Assembly: GCF_026013645.1 (NCBI RefSeq)
Contig: NZ_CP110224.1
Location: forward strand, 1,302,001-1,366,000
Reading direction: 5' to 3'
Source of the DNA: Virgibacillus natechei
GTDB taxonomy: Bacteria > Bacillota > Bacilli > Bacillales > Amphibacillaceae
Length of the DNA: 64,000 nucleotides
Made by a program: the position numbers and the translations under genes. Below, in pieces: positions 22,367-30,386 of this stretch; position 1 is the first letter of the stretch; the number at the start of each line of letters is the position of its first letter. The notes beneath the pieces are model-generated. The model searched no databases. It saw nothing but the letters and a program-made list of their open reading frames with translations, and was not told the origin of the DNA.

Positions 22367-22852
22367 TCATTCTTGCTTCATATCTCTGAACAATTCTTCT
22401 ACTAAGCTATGAAACTCCAGAATGTCATTCAAACTTTTATCAAGTTGTACCAGTTCGCCCGATGATTCTTCTTTCTTCTTCTGATGAATAAGACTTTTAC
22501 TCTCCTCTAAAGCTCCTTTTTGACGGTTTGTGGTATCAATCCATTTAGTAATATAGGAGTTCATAAATGTTTTAAATAGTTGATTATTCGCTTGATATAA
22601 ATCTTTTCGAACTCCTTTTTTCCATACACGTGTTACGAGATTTAAATCCGCTAATGTACGTACACTTGTACTCATGGAAGTTTTGCTTTTTCCTATTGCC
22701 TCACCCATCTCATCCAGGGTTAGCGGTTTTTCCGATAAGTACAAATAGGCAAATAAACGTGCTTCCACAGAGCTTAAATCAAAATTTTCAATTGTTTTCG
22801 AGAATTCGATCATTAGATTGTTTTTAATATCTTCATTACTGGGAATGTTCAT
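22367..22852 (-). CDS. GbsR-family regulator next to opuA (copy 2)
   Basis: A 161-residue winged-helix regulator related to the protein at 17155. The HTH segment is LTLDEMGEAIGKSKTSMSTS, then VRTLADLNLVTRVWKKGVRK, and a helical C-terminal half (QKGALEESKSLIHQKKKEES). It lacks the ITPSVGRLYG segment present in copy 1. Divergent orientation from opuAA across a 493-base spacer makes it the prime candidate for the regulator of the opuA operon. The ATG follows GGAGGATT. A palindrome in the opuAA promoter (23273-23293) is a likely target; this is inference. Confidence 0.85.
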   Translation of the reverse strand: MNIPSNEDIKNNLMIEFSKTIENFDLSSVEARLFAYLYLSEKPLTLDEMGEAIGKSKTSMSTSVRTLADLNLVTRVWKKGVRKDLYQANNQLFKTFMNSYITKWIDTTNRQKGALEESKSLIHQKKKEESSGELVQLDKSLNDILEFHSLVEELFRDMKQE

Positions 22853-23269
22853 GTAATCCTCCTAAACCCTTGATATATCAAGGCTACACTAAAATAAAAT
22901 ATATTGAAAATCAGTAATTACCCAGTATTATTAAGTAAATCGAAGGAATTTAGAGATACAACTATATAAATTACATACAGAATAAACTGTACGTAAAATA
23001 TATACAAAATTAATGGTATTTAAGGATTGTAATATAACTGCAATATGGTTTATAGTATTAAAAGTGAGCAATACGAGGCAGTTAAATTTAAAGTTAAAGC
23101 CAATATACATTATTGGTGTTGTTTTATGGATTTATTCTGATGAAAAAGTCGCATGACTATTATCCTCGTTGTACAAGATTGTTGGAAAAGGGGGAAAAAT
23201 GGGAATGGTAGGGATCCCCTGTGGTTACGGGCAAACTCTATCAAAGTTTGTTAATCTTTTAAACTTACA

Positions 23270-23299
23270 TTGCAGAATTTGGGAAAAATTCTGTATAAA
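23270..23299 (+). promoter_or_regulatory. opuA promoter with internal palindromic operator
   Basis: TTGCAG (23270-23275), 18-base spacer, TATAAA (23294-23299). The spacer contains the perfect inverted repeat CAGAATTT-gggaa-AAATTCTG (23273-23293). Such placement would block RNA polymerase when bound, matching repression by a GbsR-type protein. The 400 bases upstream of it are AT-rich with no gene seen. Confidence 0.55.
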
Positions 23300-23306
23300 A
23301 AAAGAG

Positions 23307-23331
23307 TAACGACAATAAAGTTTTGTCGTTA
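23307..23331 (+). promoter_or_regulatory. Leader hairpin just before the opuAA ribosome binding site
   Basis: TAACGACA / TGTCGTTA with a nine-base loop, ending two bases before GTGAGGTG. It could modulate translation or stabilise the mRNA 5' end. Confidence 0.45.
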
Positions 23332-23345
23332 AGTGAGGTGAAAAA

Positions 23346-24560
23346 ATGAGTAAAATAAAGGTAGATCGATTAACGAAAATATTCGGCAGGCGTCCGAAAC
23401 AAGCTGTCAAATATCTGGATGAAAGCAAGACAAAGGATGAAATTCTGGAGTTAACCGGGATGACAGTGGGTGTTAATCAAGCTACATTCGATGTTCAGGA
23501 TGGCGAAGTCTTTGTAATCATGGGCCTTTCCGGCAGTGGTAAATCCACACTCGTTCGTATGCTGAACCGTTTGATCGAACCATCCTCAGGTAGTGTTTGG
23601 TTTGATGATGAAAACATAACAGAAATGAATAAGGATCAGCTGCGGGAAATGCGCAGAAAAAAAATGAGCATGGTTTTCCAGAACTTTGCTTTGCTCCCGC
23701 ATAAGACAATAATGAAGAACGCTGAATACGGTCTGGAAATCCAAGGAATTGATAAAGAGGAAAGAGAAAAGAAAGCTCGTGAAGCGCTTGAATTAGTTGG
23801 TTTGGGCGGCTATTTAGATAAGTACCCAAATGAACTTTCCGGCGGTATGCAGCAGCGGGTCGGCCTGGCAAGAGCTCTAGCCAATGATCCCGAAATCCTT
23901 CTCATGGACGAGGCGTTCAGTGCACTGGATCCGTTAATCCGGAAAGATATGCAGGATGAATTGATGGATTTACAACAATCCGTACAAAAAACGATCATCT
24001 TTATTACACATGATTTGGATGAAGCACTTCGGATCGGCGACAGGATTGCTCTGATGAAAGATGGTGCCATTGTACAGATTGGTACAGCCGAAGAGATTTT
24101 AATGGACCCTGCCGATGATTATGTTAAACGTTTCGTTCAAGATGTTAACCTTGCCAATGTATTCACAGCCAGTCATGTGATGAAGCGTGCTGAAACAGTG
24201 ATGGTTGAACGGGGCCCAAATGTTGCCCTTCGGCTAATGAAAGAAAATGGTGTCTCCACGATTTATGTGGTTGATAAAAAACAGAAGCTGCTCGGTTATG
24301 TAACGGCAGACCAGGCAGCAGCCGCAGCTAAAGAAAGTAAAGGTTTGGAAGATATCCTTACATCCGATATCCCGACAGTGCATCCAGACACATTGCTTGG
24401 TGATATATTTGAACCGATGGCTGATGATAAAGCGCCACTGTCGGTAGTAGATGATTCGGGCAAGTTGGTTGGGATTGTTGTCAGAGGAGCAATTATCGGT
24501 GCTCTTGCCGGTGATGATAAGGTATTGAACGGAAATGGGGGTGAAGAAGTAAATGAATGA
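23346..24560 (+). CDS. opuAA: Glycine betaine ABC transporter ATPase OpuAA
   Basis: A 404-residue ATPase of the OpuA osmoprotectant importer. Residues 1-55 carry the OpuAA/ProV-type extension; Walker A is GLSGSGKST (60-68), the signature NELSGGMQQRVGLARAL, Walker B LLMDEAFSALDPL and switch ITHDLDEA. Two CBS domains (about 275-395) follow; in OpuA-type transporters these sense ionic strength or cyclic-di-AMP. The ATG follows GAGGTG. It overlaps opuAB by eight bases. Codon use is richer in G and C than in neighbouring genes, hinting at acquisition as a block. Confidence 0.95.
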   Translation: MSKIKVDRLTKIFGRRPKQAVKYLDESKTKDEILELTGMTVGVNQATFDVQDGEVFVIMGLSGSGKSTLVRMLNRLIEPSSGSVWFDDENITEMNKDQLREMRRKKMSMVFQNFALLPHKTIMKNAEYGLEIQGIDKEEREKKAREALELVGLGGYLDKYPNELSGGMQQRVGLARALANDPEILLMDEAFSALDPLIRKDMQDELMDLQQSVQKTIIFITHDLDEALRIGDRIALMKDGAIVQIGTAEEILMDPADDYVKRFVQDVNLANVFTASHVMKRAETVMVERGPNVALRLMKENGVSTIYVVDKKQKLLGYVTADQAAAAAKESKGLEDILTSDIPTVHPDTLLGDIFEPMADDKAPLSVVDDSGKLVGIVVRGAIIGALAGDDKVLNGNGGEEVNE

Positions 24561-25395
24561 TGCAGAAGGAACACTTTTCCCCAAACTTCCGTTGGCTGAA
24601 TGGGTGGAAGCATTTGTTGACTTTTTGACGGCCTCATTCGGGGCAGTATTTGATGCGATCACTGCAGTAATTGGATTCATTACGGAGAACTTTGTAGTAG
24701 TGCTTGAGTTAGTCCCGCCAATTTTGCTGATTGTAGTTGTGGCACTTCTGGCATGGTGGGTTGTGAGCTATAAACTAGGCCTTTTCGCACTTATTGGTCT
24801 TGGTCTTATTAACAACCTTGGCTATTGGCCGGAAACCCTTGAGACGGTAGCACTTGTTATTGTCTCGGTTGTGGCATCGATGATCATCGGAATTCCGGTT
24901 GGTATTTGGATGTCCCAGAAAAAATCCGTAGAGACGGTGATCACACCGATTCTGGATTTCATGCAGACGATGCCAGCATTTGTTTATTTGATTCCAGCGG
25001 TTGTCTTCTTCAGTCTGGGTATGGTTCCTGGTGTTGTGGCTACCATTATATTCTCCATGCCGCCTACCGTCAGGCTCACAAACCTCGGTATCCGGCAAGT
25101 GGATCAGGAATTGATTGAGGCATCCAATGCATTTGGTTCATCAACTGGTCAGAGGCTGGGGAAAGTGCAAATACCACTTGCCACGCCATCAATCATGGCA
25201 GGTATTAACCAGACAATCATGCTTTCATTATCGATGGTTGTTATTGCCTCAATGGTAGGAGCCCCCGGTCTTGGTACAGTTGTATATAGGGCTGTAACAC
25301 AGGTTGCGATTGGACCTGGATTTGAAGGTGGTCTGTCCCTTGTTATCGTTGCGATGTTACTTGACCGAATTACAAAAGGGGCAGTTAAAAATTAA
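24553..25395 (+). CDS. opuAB: Glycine betaine ABC transporter permease OpuAB
   Basis: A 280-residue permease with about seven transmembrane helices (first at about 50-80). The cytoplasmic ATPase-contact loop is EASNAFGSSTGQRLGKVQIP, and SMVVIASMVGAPGLG is also characteristic of the ProW/OpuAB group. The N-terminal tail before the first helix is short and amphipathic. It starts inside the end of opuAA. A hairpin lies between it and opuAC. Together with OpuAA and OpuAC it imports glycine betaine under osmotic stress. Confidence 0.95.
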   Translation: MNDAEGTLFPKLPLAEWVEAFVDFLTASFGAVFDAITAVIGFITENFVVVLELVPPILLIVVVALLAWWVVSYKLGLFALIGLGLINNLGYWPETLETVALVIVSVVASMIIGIPVGIWMSQKKSVETVITPILDFMQTMPAFVYLIPAVVFFSLGMVPGVVATIIFSMPPTVRLTNLGIRQVDQELIEASNAFGSSTGQRLGKVQIPLATPSIMAGINQTIMLSLSMVVIASMVGAPGLGTVVYRAVTQVAIGPGFEGGLSLVIVAMLLDRITKGAVKN

Positions 25396-25416
25396 GCATT
25401 TAAGCATGTTGTTCCC

Positions 25417-25450
25417 GGGTCTTCTGCATTATTCAATGATGCAGACCCCG
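25417..25450 (+). promoter_or_regulatory. Intercistronic hairpin between opuAB and opuAC
   Basis: GGG...TCTGCAT / ATGCAGA...CCC stem-loop with no T-run, 40 bases before opuAC. In transporter operons such hairpins often stabilise or adjust the relative level of binding-protein mRNA. Confidence 0.5.
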
Positions 25451-25490
25451 AACATATAAATATTAGAATTTTAAAGGAGGTCAATTTCTT

Positions 25491-26453
25491 ATGGTTAAGA
25501 AATTTAGATTATTAGGCTTAGCTGCAGCGCTTGTGCTTGTTATGGTACTGGCTGCATGTGGCGGCGGAGGCAGCGAAGAGGAAAGTGACAGCGACTCCGG
25601 CGACAACGGCAACGGCGGCGGTGACGACAGTAATGGCAGCGTGGAACTTGGTGAATCAGACCTTAATTTAACTTACGTTGCTTGGGCAGGCGCGTTGGTA
25701 CGTACGCCTTTAATTCAAGAGGTACTTGAAGAAGTTGGCTACAATGTCGACACCACACAGGTTGAAGCAGGTGCGATGTGGTCAAGTGTTGCCCAGGATG
25801 ATGCGTCGTTTATGACAGCTTCATGGCTCCCGACTACACACGGTAACTATTTGGAGCAGTACGGGGATGATGTAGAAGTAATTGGTGAATTCGTAGCGGA
25901 GGCACCACTAGCTATGACGGTTCCATCCTATATGGATGTTAACTCTATTGAAGATCTTCAAGATAACGAAGAACTGGGTGAAGAACTTGATTGGACCATT
26001 ACAGGTATCGATCCGGGTGCCGGCGTTATGCAGAGTACTGAGACTGCTATAGAAGAATATGGACTTGAAAATTGGGAACTTATGGAGAGTTCTGAAGCAG
26101 CGATGCTGTCTGAATTGCAGACAAGGATTGAAAATGAAGAGCCAATCATTGTTCCTGGTTGGGAACCACATTGGAAATTTGCAGAACTGGATTTGAAAAT
26201 GCTTGAAGACCCTCAAGAAATCTATGGTGGTGACGGTGACCGTATCGAGGCTATAGCACATACAAGTTTCCAGGAAGACTCACCGGCTGCATATGAAGTC
26301 ATGCAGCGTATTACAGAAGATTACGATACAGAAATGGAAAACGAGCTGCTCGTAGCGGTTAATGATGGTGTGGATGAAGAAGACGCAGCAAGCCAATTCC
26401 TTGAAGACAATCCTGACCTTCTAGAAAAATGGACAGAAGGAATTGGTGAATAA
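25491..26453 (+). CDS. opuAC: Glycine betaine-binding lipoprotein OpuAC
   Basis: A 320-residue substrate-binding lipoprotein of OpuA. The signal peptide ends in VLAAC with acylated C23, followed by a long Gly/Ser/Asp linker. The binding domain carries QVEAGAMWSSVAQDD, ASWLPTTHGNY, TGIDPGAGVM and EPIIVPGWEPHW; aromatic residues in these segments form the quaternary-ammonium cage in known OpuAC structures. The ATG follows AAAGGAGG. Strongly acidic, as for an exposed protein of a saline habitat. A perfect hairpin follows. The solitary gene at 20463 is its paralogue. Confidence 0.95.
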   Translation: MVKKFRLLGLAAALVLVMVLAACGGGGSEEESDSDSGDNGNGGGDDSNGSVELGESDLNLTYVAWAGALVRTPLIQEVLEEVGYNVDTTQVEAGAMWSSVAQDDASFMTASWLPTTHGNYLEQYGDDVEVIGEFVAEAPLAMTVPSYMDVNSIEDLQDNEELGEELDWTITGIDPGAGVMQSTETAIEEYGLENWELMESSEAAMLSELQTRIENEEPIIVPGWEPHWKFAELDLKMLEDPQEIYGGDGDRIEAIAHTSFQEDSPAAYEVMQRITEDYDTEMENELLVAVNDGVDEEDAASQFLEDNPDLLEKWTEGIGE

Positions 26454-26470
26454 AACACCAAGGATTTAAA

Positions 26471-26507
26471 AATAAAGCTGCCTCATCTAGGATGAGGCAG
26501 CTTTATT
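26471..26507 (+). terminator. opuA operon terminator
   Basis: Perfect 17-base stem AATAAAGCTGCCTCATC / GATGAGGCAGCTTTATT with a TAG loop, 17 bases after the opuAC stop. Confidence 0.85.
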
Positions 26508-26633
26508 AATGTAAAATATGATTTCACAGATTGATTCTATAACAAGACCTCATTTCAATCAGACTGAAAGGTCAATAAGTAGAAGGTAATTGATTTGGAC
26601 GATTTTAAAACCTTGATTTCAAGGTCATATTCT

Positions 26634-26990
26634 TTACTTTTTCACTTTATCCTCAAGGTCTTTTAAGCTTGATTCTATTTGTTCCAAGTACTGGTGGATA
26701 TTTTCCTGATGGGGTTCAATTGTTTTCTTCCATTCTTTAACGGATTCTTTCATTTCTAGTGTCAGGTCCTTAAATAATAATGCGCCTTCTTTTGATGTTT
26801 CTGCGATTTGGTTTTTTAGTCGAGTCGCATCATACTTTACATTGTTCATTAAACCTTTCATTTCCAATCCTTGTTGTTTAACGCGTCCACGTAATTCACT
26901 GCCGGAAGAAGGTGTACTTAGCAGTGTAGCTGTAGCACTTACAGCACCACCAATCATAAGACCTAGTACTAATGATTTACCTTTTGACAT
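26634..26990 (-). CDS. yhaH: YhaH, YtxH-like membrane-anchored protein
   Basis: A 118-residue protein with an N-terminal hydrophobic segment (SLVLGLMIGGAVSATATLL) followed by the YtxH-type motif TPSSGSELRGRVKQQ and a long amphipathic helix rich in Lys/Glu. YtxH-like proteins are general-stress proteins of unknown function in Bacilli. Location beside hit matches B. subtilis yhaH. The ATG follows AAAGGAG. About 125 bases separate it from the opuA terminator. Confidence 0.8.
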   Translation of the reverse strand: MSKGKSLVLGLMIGGAVSATATLLSTPSSGSELRGRVKQQGLEMKGLMNNVKYDATRLKNQIAETSKEGALLFKDLTLEMKESVKEWKKTIEPHQENIHQYLEQIESSLKDLEDKVKK

Positions 26991-27416
26991 AATTCATACG
27001 CTCCTTTCAAGTCTCATATTATCTTTTCCTTTTTTTTGGGTTCTATCAAACCTTATATTATATGTTTTTAAAAAATCCTCTGACATAATTTGTGCCAGAG
27101 GATTAAATAATACGTTCATTTTACGTAACTGTAATGGGGTGTGAACTCTTAAGAAGTCCTTGTACCACTGGATATATTTATAAGTCAGTATAATTTTGAA
27201 TGCTTTTTTTCTCGGCTATGCTAAGCTATTTTATCAGTATAAAAACTTTCTTATCATAAGTGCAACTAAGGCACTATCCGAAAAGCTTGGTAAATGCAAA
27301 GTTTTCTAAAATTTCTCAGACTGTACACCGATTGCCAGTAGAAATTACTTTAATTATAACAAATATCTGAGTGAATTAAAAGAAGTAATTTTCAGATATA
27401 AAAATCGTTTAAACCA
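26991..27416. other. Gene-free region between yhaH and hit
   Basis: About 425 bases, AT-rich. It holds a stem AATCCTCTG / CAGAGGATT (27075-27105) and a copy of repeat R4 in reverse orientation around 27238-27290 (AAAACTTTCTTATCATAAGT followed by GCAACTAAGGC). In B. subtilis trpP and serC lie near here; neither is present. Confidence 0.55.
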
Positions 27417-27848
27417 TTATGTTTCAATTGTCCCATTAATTTCTTTCGCTATTTGTTGCAAATCTTCAGATGAATAGTCGTCCGTGTGTGTGATCCAATT
27501 GGATGAATACCCATCTCCATCGCCGTAACGTGGGATAATATGGATGTGTATATGGAATACGGATTGATCAGCAGCTTCTTCGTTGTTATTTAATAAATTC
27601 ATGCCAACTGGTTTGTACACTTCTTTTATGGCATTAGCAATTTTAGGAATACGGGAAAATAATTCTTGTGCAACCTCTGGTGGTGTTTCATAAATGTTTT
27701 TTGTATGTGTTTTCGGGATGACGAGTGTATGTCCTTTTGTCACCTGACTAATATCAAGAAAAGCATATACATGGTCGTCTTCATACACTTTTGCTGAAGG
27801 GATTTCTCCATCAATAATTTTACAAAAAATACAATCGTTGTGACTCAT
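27417..27848 (-). CDS. hit: HIT family nucleotide hydrolase
   Basis: A 143-residue histidine-triad protein. The N-terminal CIFCKIIDGEIPSAKVYED and the catalytic triad VFHIHIHIIPRY are diagnostic. HIT proteins hydrolyse nucleoside phosphoramidates or related nucleotides; the physiological substrate here is unknown. The two N-terminal cysteines and a later His may bind zinc. I chose the ATG of MSHNDC, downstream of GAGGGAG, over an in-frame GTG four codons earlier. It is divergent from ecsA, as in B. subtilis. Confidence 0.92.
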   Translation of the reverse strand: MSHNDCIFCKIIDGEIPSAKVYEDDHVYAFLDISQVTKGHTLVIPKTHTKNIYETPPEVAQELFSRIPKIANAIKEVYKPVGMNLLNNNEEAADQSVFHIHIHIIPRYGDGDGYSSNWITHTDDYSSEDLQQIAKEINGTIET

Positions 27849-28399
27849 TATTGTCAACACTCCCTCTATTATATATATACCTTATTGTATATAGGGAAAA
27901 GCTGAAATGCAAAGAAACAGGTATAACCCGCTTTTTACACGGGCTATCCTGCTTTAAGAAGAAGGAGGGTGGCAAAAACATCTAATGTTGGGGACTTTTA
28001 GTAAACAAAATCGTTAAATCAATGGTACTCTTTAACTTCAGTTGGTTTACAAAAACCTTTTTGTCAGCATCTCAAACTATGTGAGATGATTCCTGGCAAA
28101 AGGGTTTTATATCATTAAATGCCCGATCACTAACACCTCATTTTGTGTGGTACACATAATTTTTTGCAGTGAACACCCTCGCTTCTTCCTTTATTATTTT
28201 GAACAGATTTCATTTTTTTATACACATGAAATAAAAAATGTCGAAAATCATTTTAGAGTATGCTTTGGTATTCTGTCATAAAAGTGATAAAATTCATTTA
28301 GGAAAGCTAAAACTTTCCTATTGCACACGTGCAACTAAAGGCGAATGCCTCGTTTTCTAATAAAAGTTGTGAAATAGATGGAATTTAGGAGGATACATT
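27849..28399. other. Long spacer between hit and ecsA
   Basis: About 550 bases without a credible gene. It contains a two-level hairpin at 28052-28108 and, near 28304-28350, a reverse copy of repeat R4 (GGAAAGCTAAAACTTTCC and GCAACTAAAGGCG). The ecsA promoter is probably in the last 150 bases. Confidence 0.55.
28052..28108. ncRNA. Two-level stem-loop upstream of ecsA
   Basis: Outer arms AAAACCTTTTTGTCAG (28052-28067) and CTGGCAAAAGGGTTTT (28093-28108), 14 of 16 paired with the rest G-T compatible, enclose an inner perfect stem CATCTCA / TGAGATG. The right arm ends in GGGTTTT. It may be a terminator for a short transcript, a small RNA or a foldback repeat; no family recognised. Confidence 0.4.
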
Positions 28400-29146
28400 G
28401 TGGACCCACTTTTACATATAGATAACCTTTATGGAGGATATACGCATAAAAATGTTTTACATGGTATATCGTTTGATGTTTACCCAAATGAAATTGTCGG
28501 AATGATTGGCCTTAACGGGGCTGGGAAGAGTACTGCTATTAAACATGTCATTGGATTAATGCATGCGAAAAGAGGTTCTGTTTCTATAAATGGAAAAACA
28601 TTTAAAGAAAGCCCTAATACCTACCGAAACCAAATGGCATATATTCCAGAAATGCCAATATTATATGATGAATTAACACTATATGAACATCTTCGATTAA
28701 CTGCAATGGCTTATGACATCTCGGAGGAAAATTTTGAAAAAAGGCTTCATCCGCTCTTAAAAGAATTTCGTATGGAGAAGAAGTTGAACTGGTTTCCTGT
28801 TCACTTCTCAAAAGGGATGCGTCAAAAGGTGATGATCATGTGTGCATTTCTTATCGAGCCGCCTCTATATGTTGTAGACGAGCCTTTTGTCGGCTTGGAC
28901 CCTCTTGGGATTCAATCCTATTTAGAGCTAATGGATGAAATGAAAGATAATGGATCCGGTGTTTTAATGTCCACACATATATTAGCTACAGCAGAGCGAT
29001 ATTGTGACCGTTTTATTATTCTGCACGATGGCGTAATTCGGGCGAACGGGACACTGAAGGAGCTTCAGGATAGTTTCAACATGCCCCGTGCAACGTTAGA
29101 TGATCTATATCTGCAATTAACAAAGGAAGACGATAGCCATGTTTGA
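28400..29146 (+). CDS. ecsA: ABC transporter ATPase EcsA
   Basis: A 248-residue ATPase. Walker A GLNGAGKST, signature SKGMRQKVMIMCAF, Walker B LYVVDEPFVGLDPLG and switch STHILATAE are present. EcsA with EcsB forms an exporter needed in B. subtilis for normal secretion, competence, sporulation and intramembrane protease RasP activity; the transported substrate is not settled. The start is GTG six bases after AGGAGG. It overlaps ecsB by eight bases. Confidence 0.93.
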   Translation: MDPLLHIDNLYGGYTHKNVLHGISFDVYPNEIVGMIGLNGAGKSTAIKHVIGLMHAKRGSVSINGKTFKESPNTYRNQMAYIPEMPILYDELTLYEHLRLTAMAYDISEENFEKRLHPLLKEFRMEKKLNWFPVHFSKGMRQKVMIMCAFLIEPPLYVVDEPFVGLDPLGIQSYLELMDEMKDNGSGVLMSTHILATAERYCDRFIILHDGVIRANGTLKELQDSFNMPRATLDDLYLQLTKEDDSHV

Positions 29147-30350
29147 TTCTCATGATTTTTTTAAGCAACGTTTCTCTGCCCATTTAAAGGAGCTTAGTCG
29201 CTATTTACGCTATATGTTTAATGGACATCTTATGATTGCCTTGTTCTTTTTTATTTCTGCAGTGGCTTTTTATTACCAACAATGGTTAATAGAGCTACCT
29301 GAAAACTTTCCTGTTTCTTTAATTGTTGGGGGAGGACTTGGTTTATTAGTAAGTTATAGTCCTGTTCGAACGTTATTAAAGGAACCTGATTTAGTTTTTC
29401 TTATAGCTGCTGAAAATAAAATGGATGCTTATTTTCGAAATGCATTAATTTATAGTTTTGTGATTCAACTATACGTTATACTACTTGTGGCTGCAGCCTT
29501 TGGACCATTATATTTTGCAGCATTTCCGGATCGTGCTGGGAATGTGTATTTACTAACGATTGGTGTTGTCCTTATTTTTAAGGTAGGAAATTTAATTGCA
29601 AACTGGTGGATGCTTAAAGTAAGAGGGCCAGGAGTAAGACAAGCAGATTTGACGATCCGTACACTTCTAAATATGACTGTTTTTTATTTTATCATTAATG
29701 GAGATATGCTTTTGGCAGGGGTTACGACCGTCCTATTTACATTCGTGTTTCTATATGATCTAAACATATCCTCGAAAAATCCAGGGGTTGTTTGGGATCT
29801 CCTAGTGGAAAAAGATCAAGTACGCATGCAATCATTTTATCGTATTGCTAACATGTTTGCTGATGTTCCACATTTGAAAAAGCGATTTAAAAGGCGACAA
29901 TGGCTTGTGTCAATCGTAAATAAATTACCATTTACACAAAATAATACATTTGACTATTTATATCGAATTACGTTTATTCGTAGTAGCGATTATCTAGGGA
30001 TGTATTTTAGATTGGTTGTACTTGGAGGATTATTTATTTACTTTATACCGAATAGTTGGATGAAAATTTTGTTTGTTATTTTATTCTTATATTTAAGCTG
30101 TTTTCAAATGATGACGCTGTATCACCATCACCGAACAATTATGTGGTTGGACCTTTACCCAGTTAATGATACATTACGCTATAATGCCCTGTTGAAGTTT
30201 TTGTTTGAATTGACGCTACTTCAAACGATCTTATACTCGCTTCTGTTCCTAGTCATGCAGGATTATGTAGGGTTTGTTATAGCGTTGGCAAGCGGTACGG
30301 CCTTTACCTTTTTGTTTATAAACGGATACGTGAGACGTAAATTAGTATAA
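29139..30350 (+). CDS. ecsB: ABC transporter membrane subunit EcsB
   Basis: A 403-residue polytopic membrane protein with about eight hydrophobic helices and a cytoplasmic domain in the middle (about residues 200-285, containing VEKDQVRMQSFYRIANMFAD). The N terminus FFKQRFSAHLKELSRYLRYM and overall layout are those of EcsB. It is translationally coupled to ecsA. The third gene of the B. subtilis operon, ecsC, is absent: a bidirectional terminator and the convergent amidohydrolase follow directly. Confidence 0.92.
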   Translation: MFDSHDFFKQRFSAHLKELSRYLRYMFNGHLMIALFFFISAVAFYYQQWLIELPENFPVSLIVGGGLGLLVSYSPVRTLLKEPDLVFLIAAENKMDAYFRNALIYSFVIQLYVILLVAAAFGPLYFAAFPDRAGNVYLLTIGVVLIFKVGNLIANWWMLKVRGPGVRQADLTIRTLLNMTVFYFIINGDMLLAGVTTVLFTFVFLYDLNISSKNPGVVWDLLVEKDQVRMQSFYRIANMFADVPHLKKRFKRRQWLVSIVNKLPFTQNNTFDYLYRITFIRSSDYLGMYFRLVVLGGLFIYFIPNSWMKILFVILFLYLSCFQMMTLYHHHRTIMWLDLYPVNDTLRYNALLKFLFELTLLQTILYSLLFLVMQDYVGFVIALASGTAFTFLFINGYVRRKLV

Positions 30351-30386
30351 AAGCATGGGGGTCCAGTTTATGGAACCCCATGCTTT
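30351..30386. terminator. Bidirectional terminator between ecsB and yhaA
   Basis: AAGCATGGGG-g-TCC / GGA-a-CCCCATGCTT, immediately before the stop codon of the convergent gene. Confidence 0.82.

Noticed and set aside
24775..25098. 107-codon minus-strand frame in opuAB
   Set aside because: Antisense shadow of a conserved permease.
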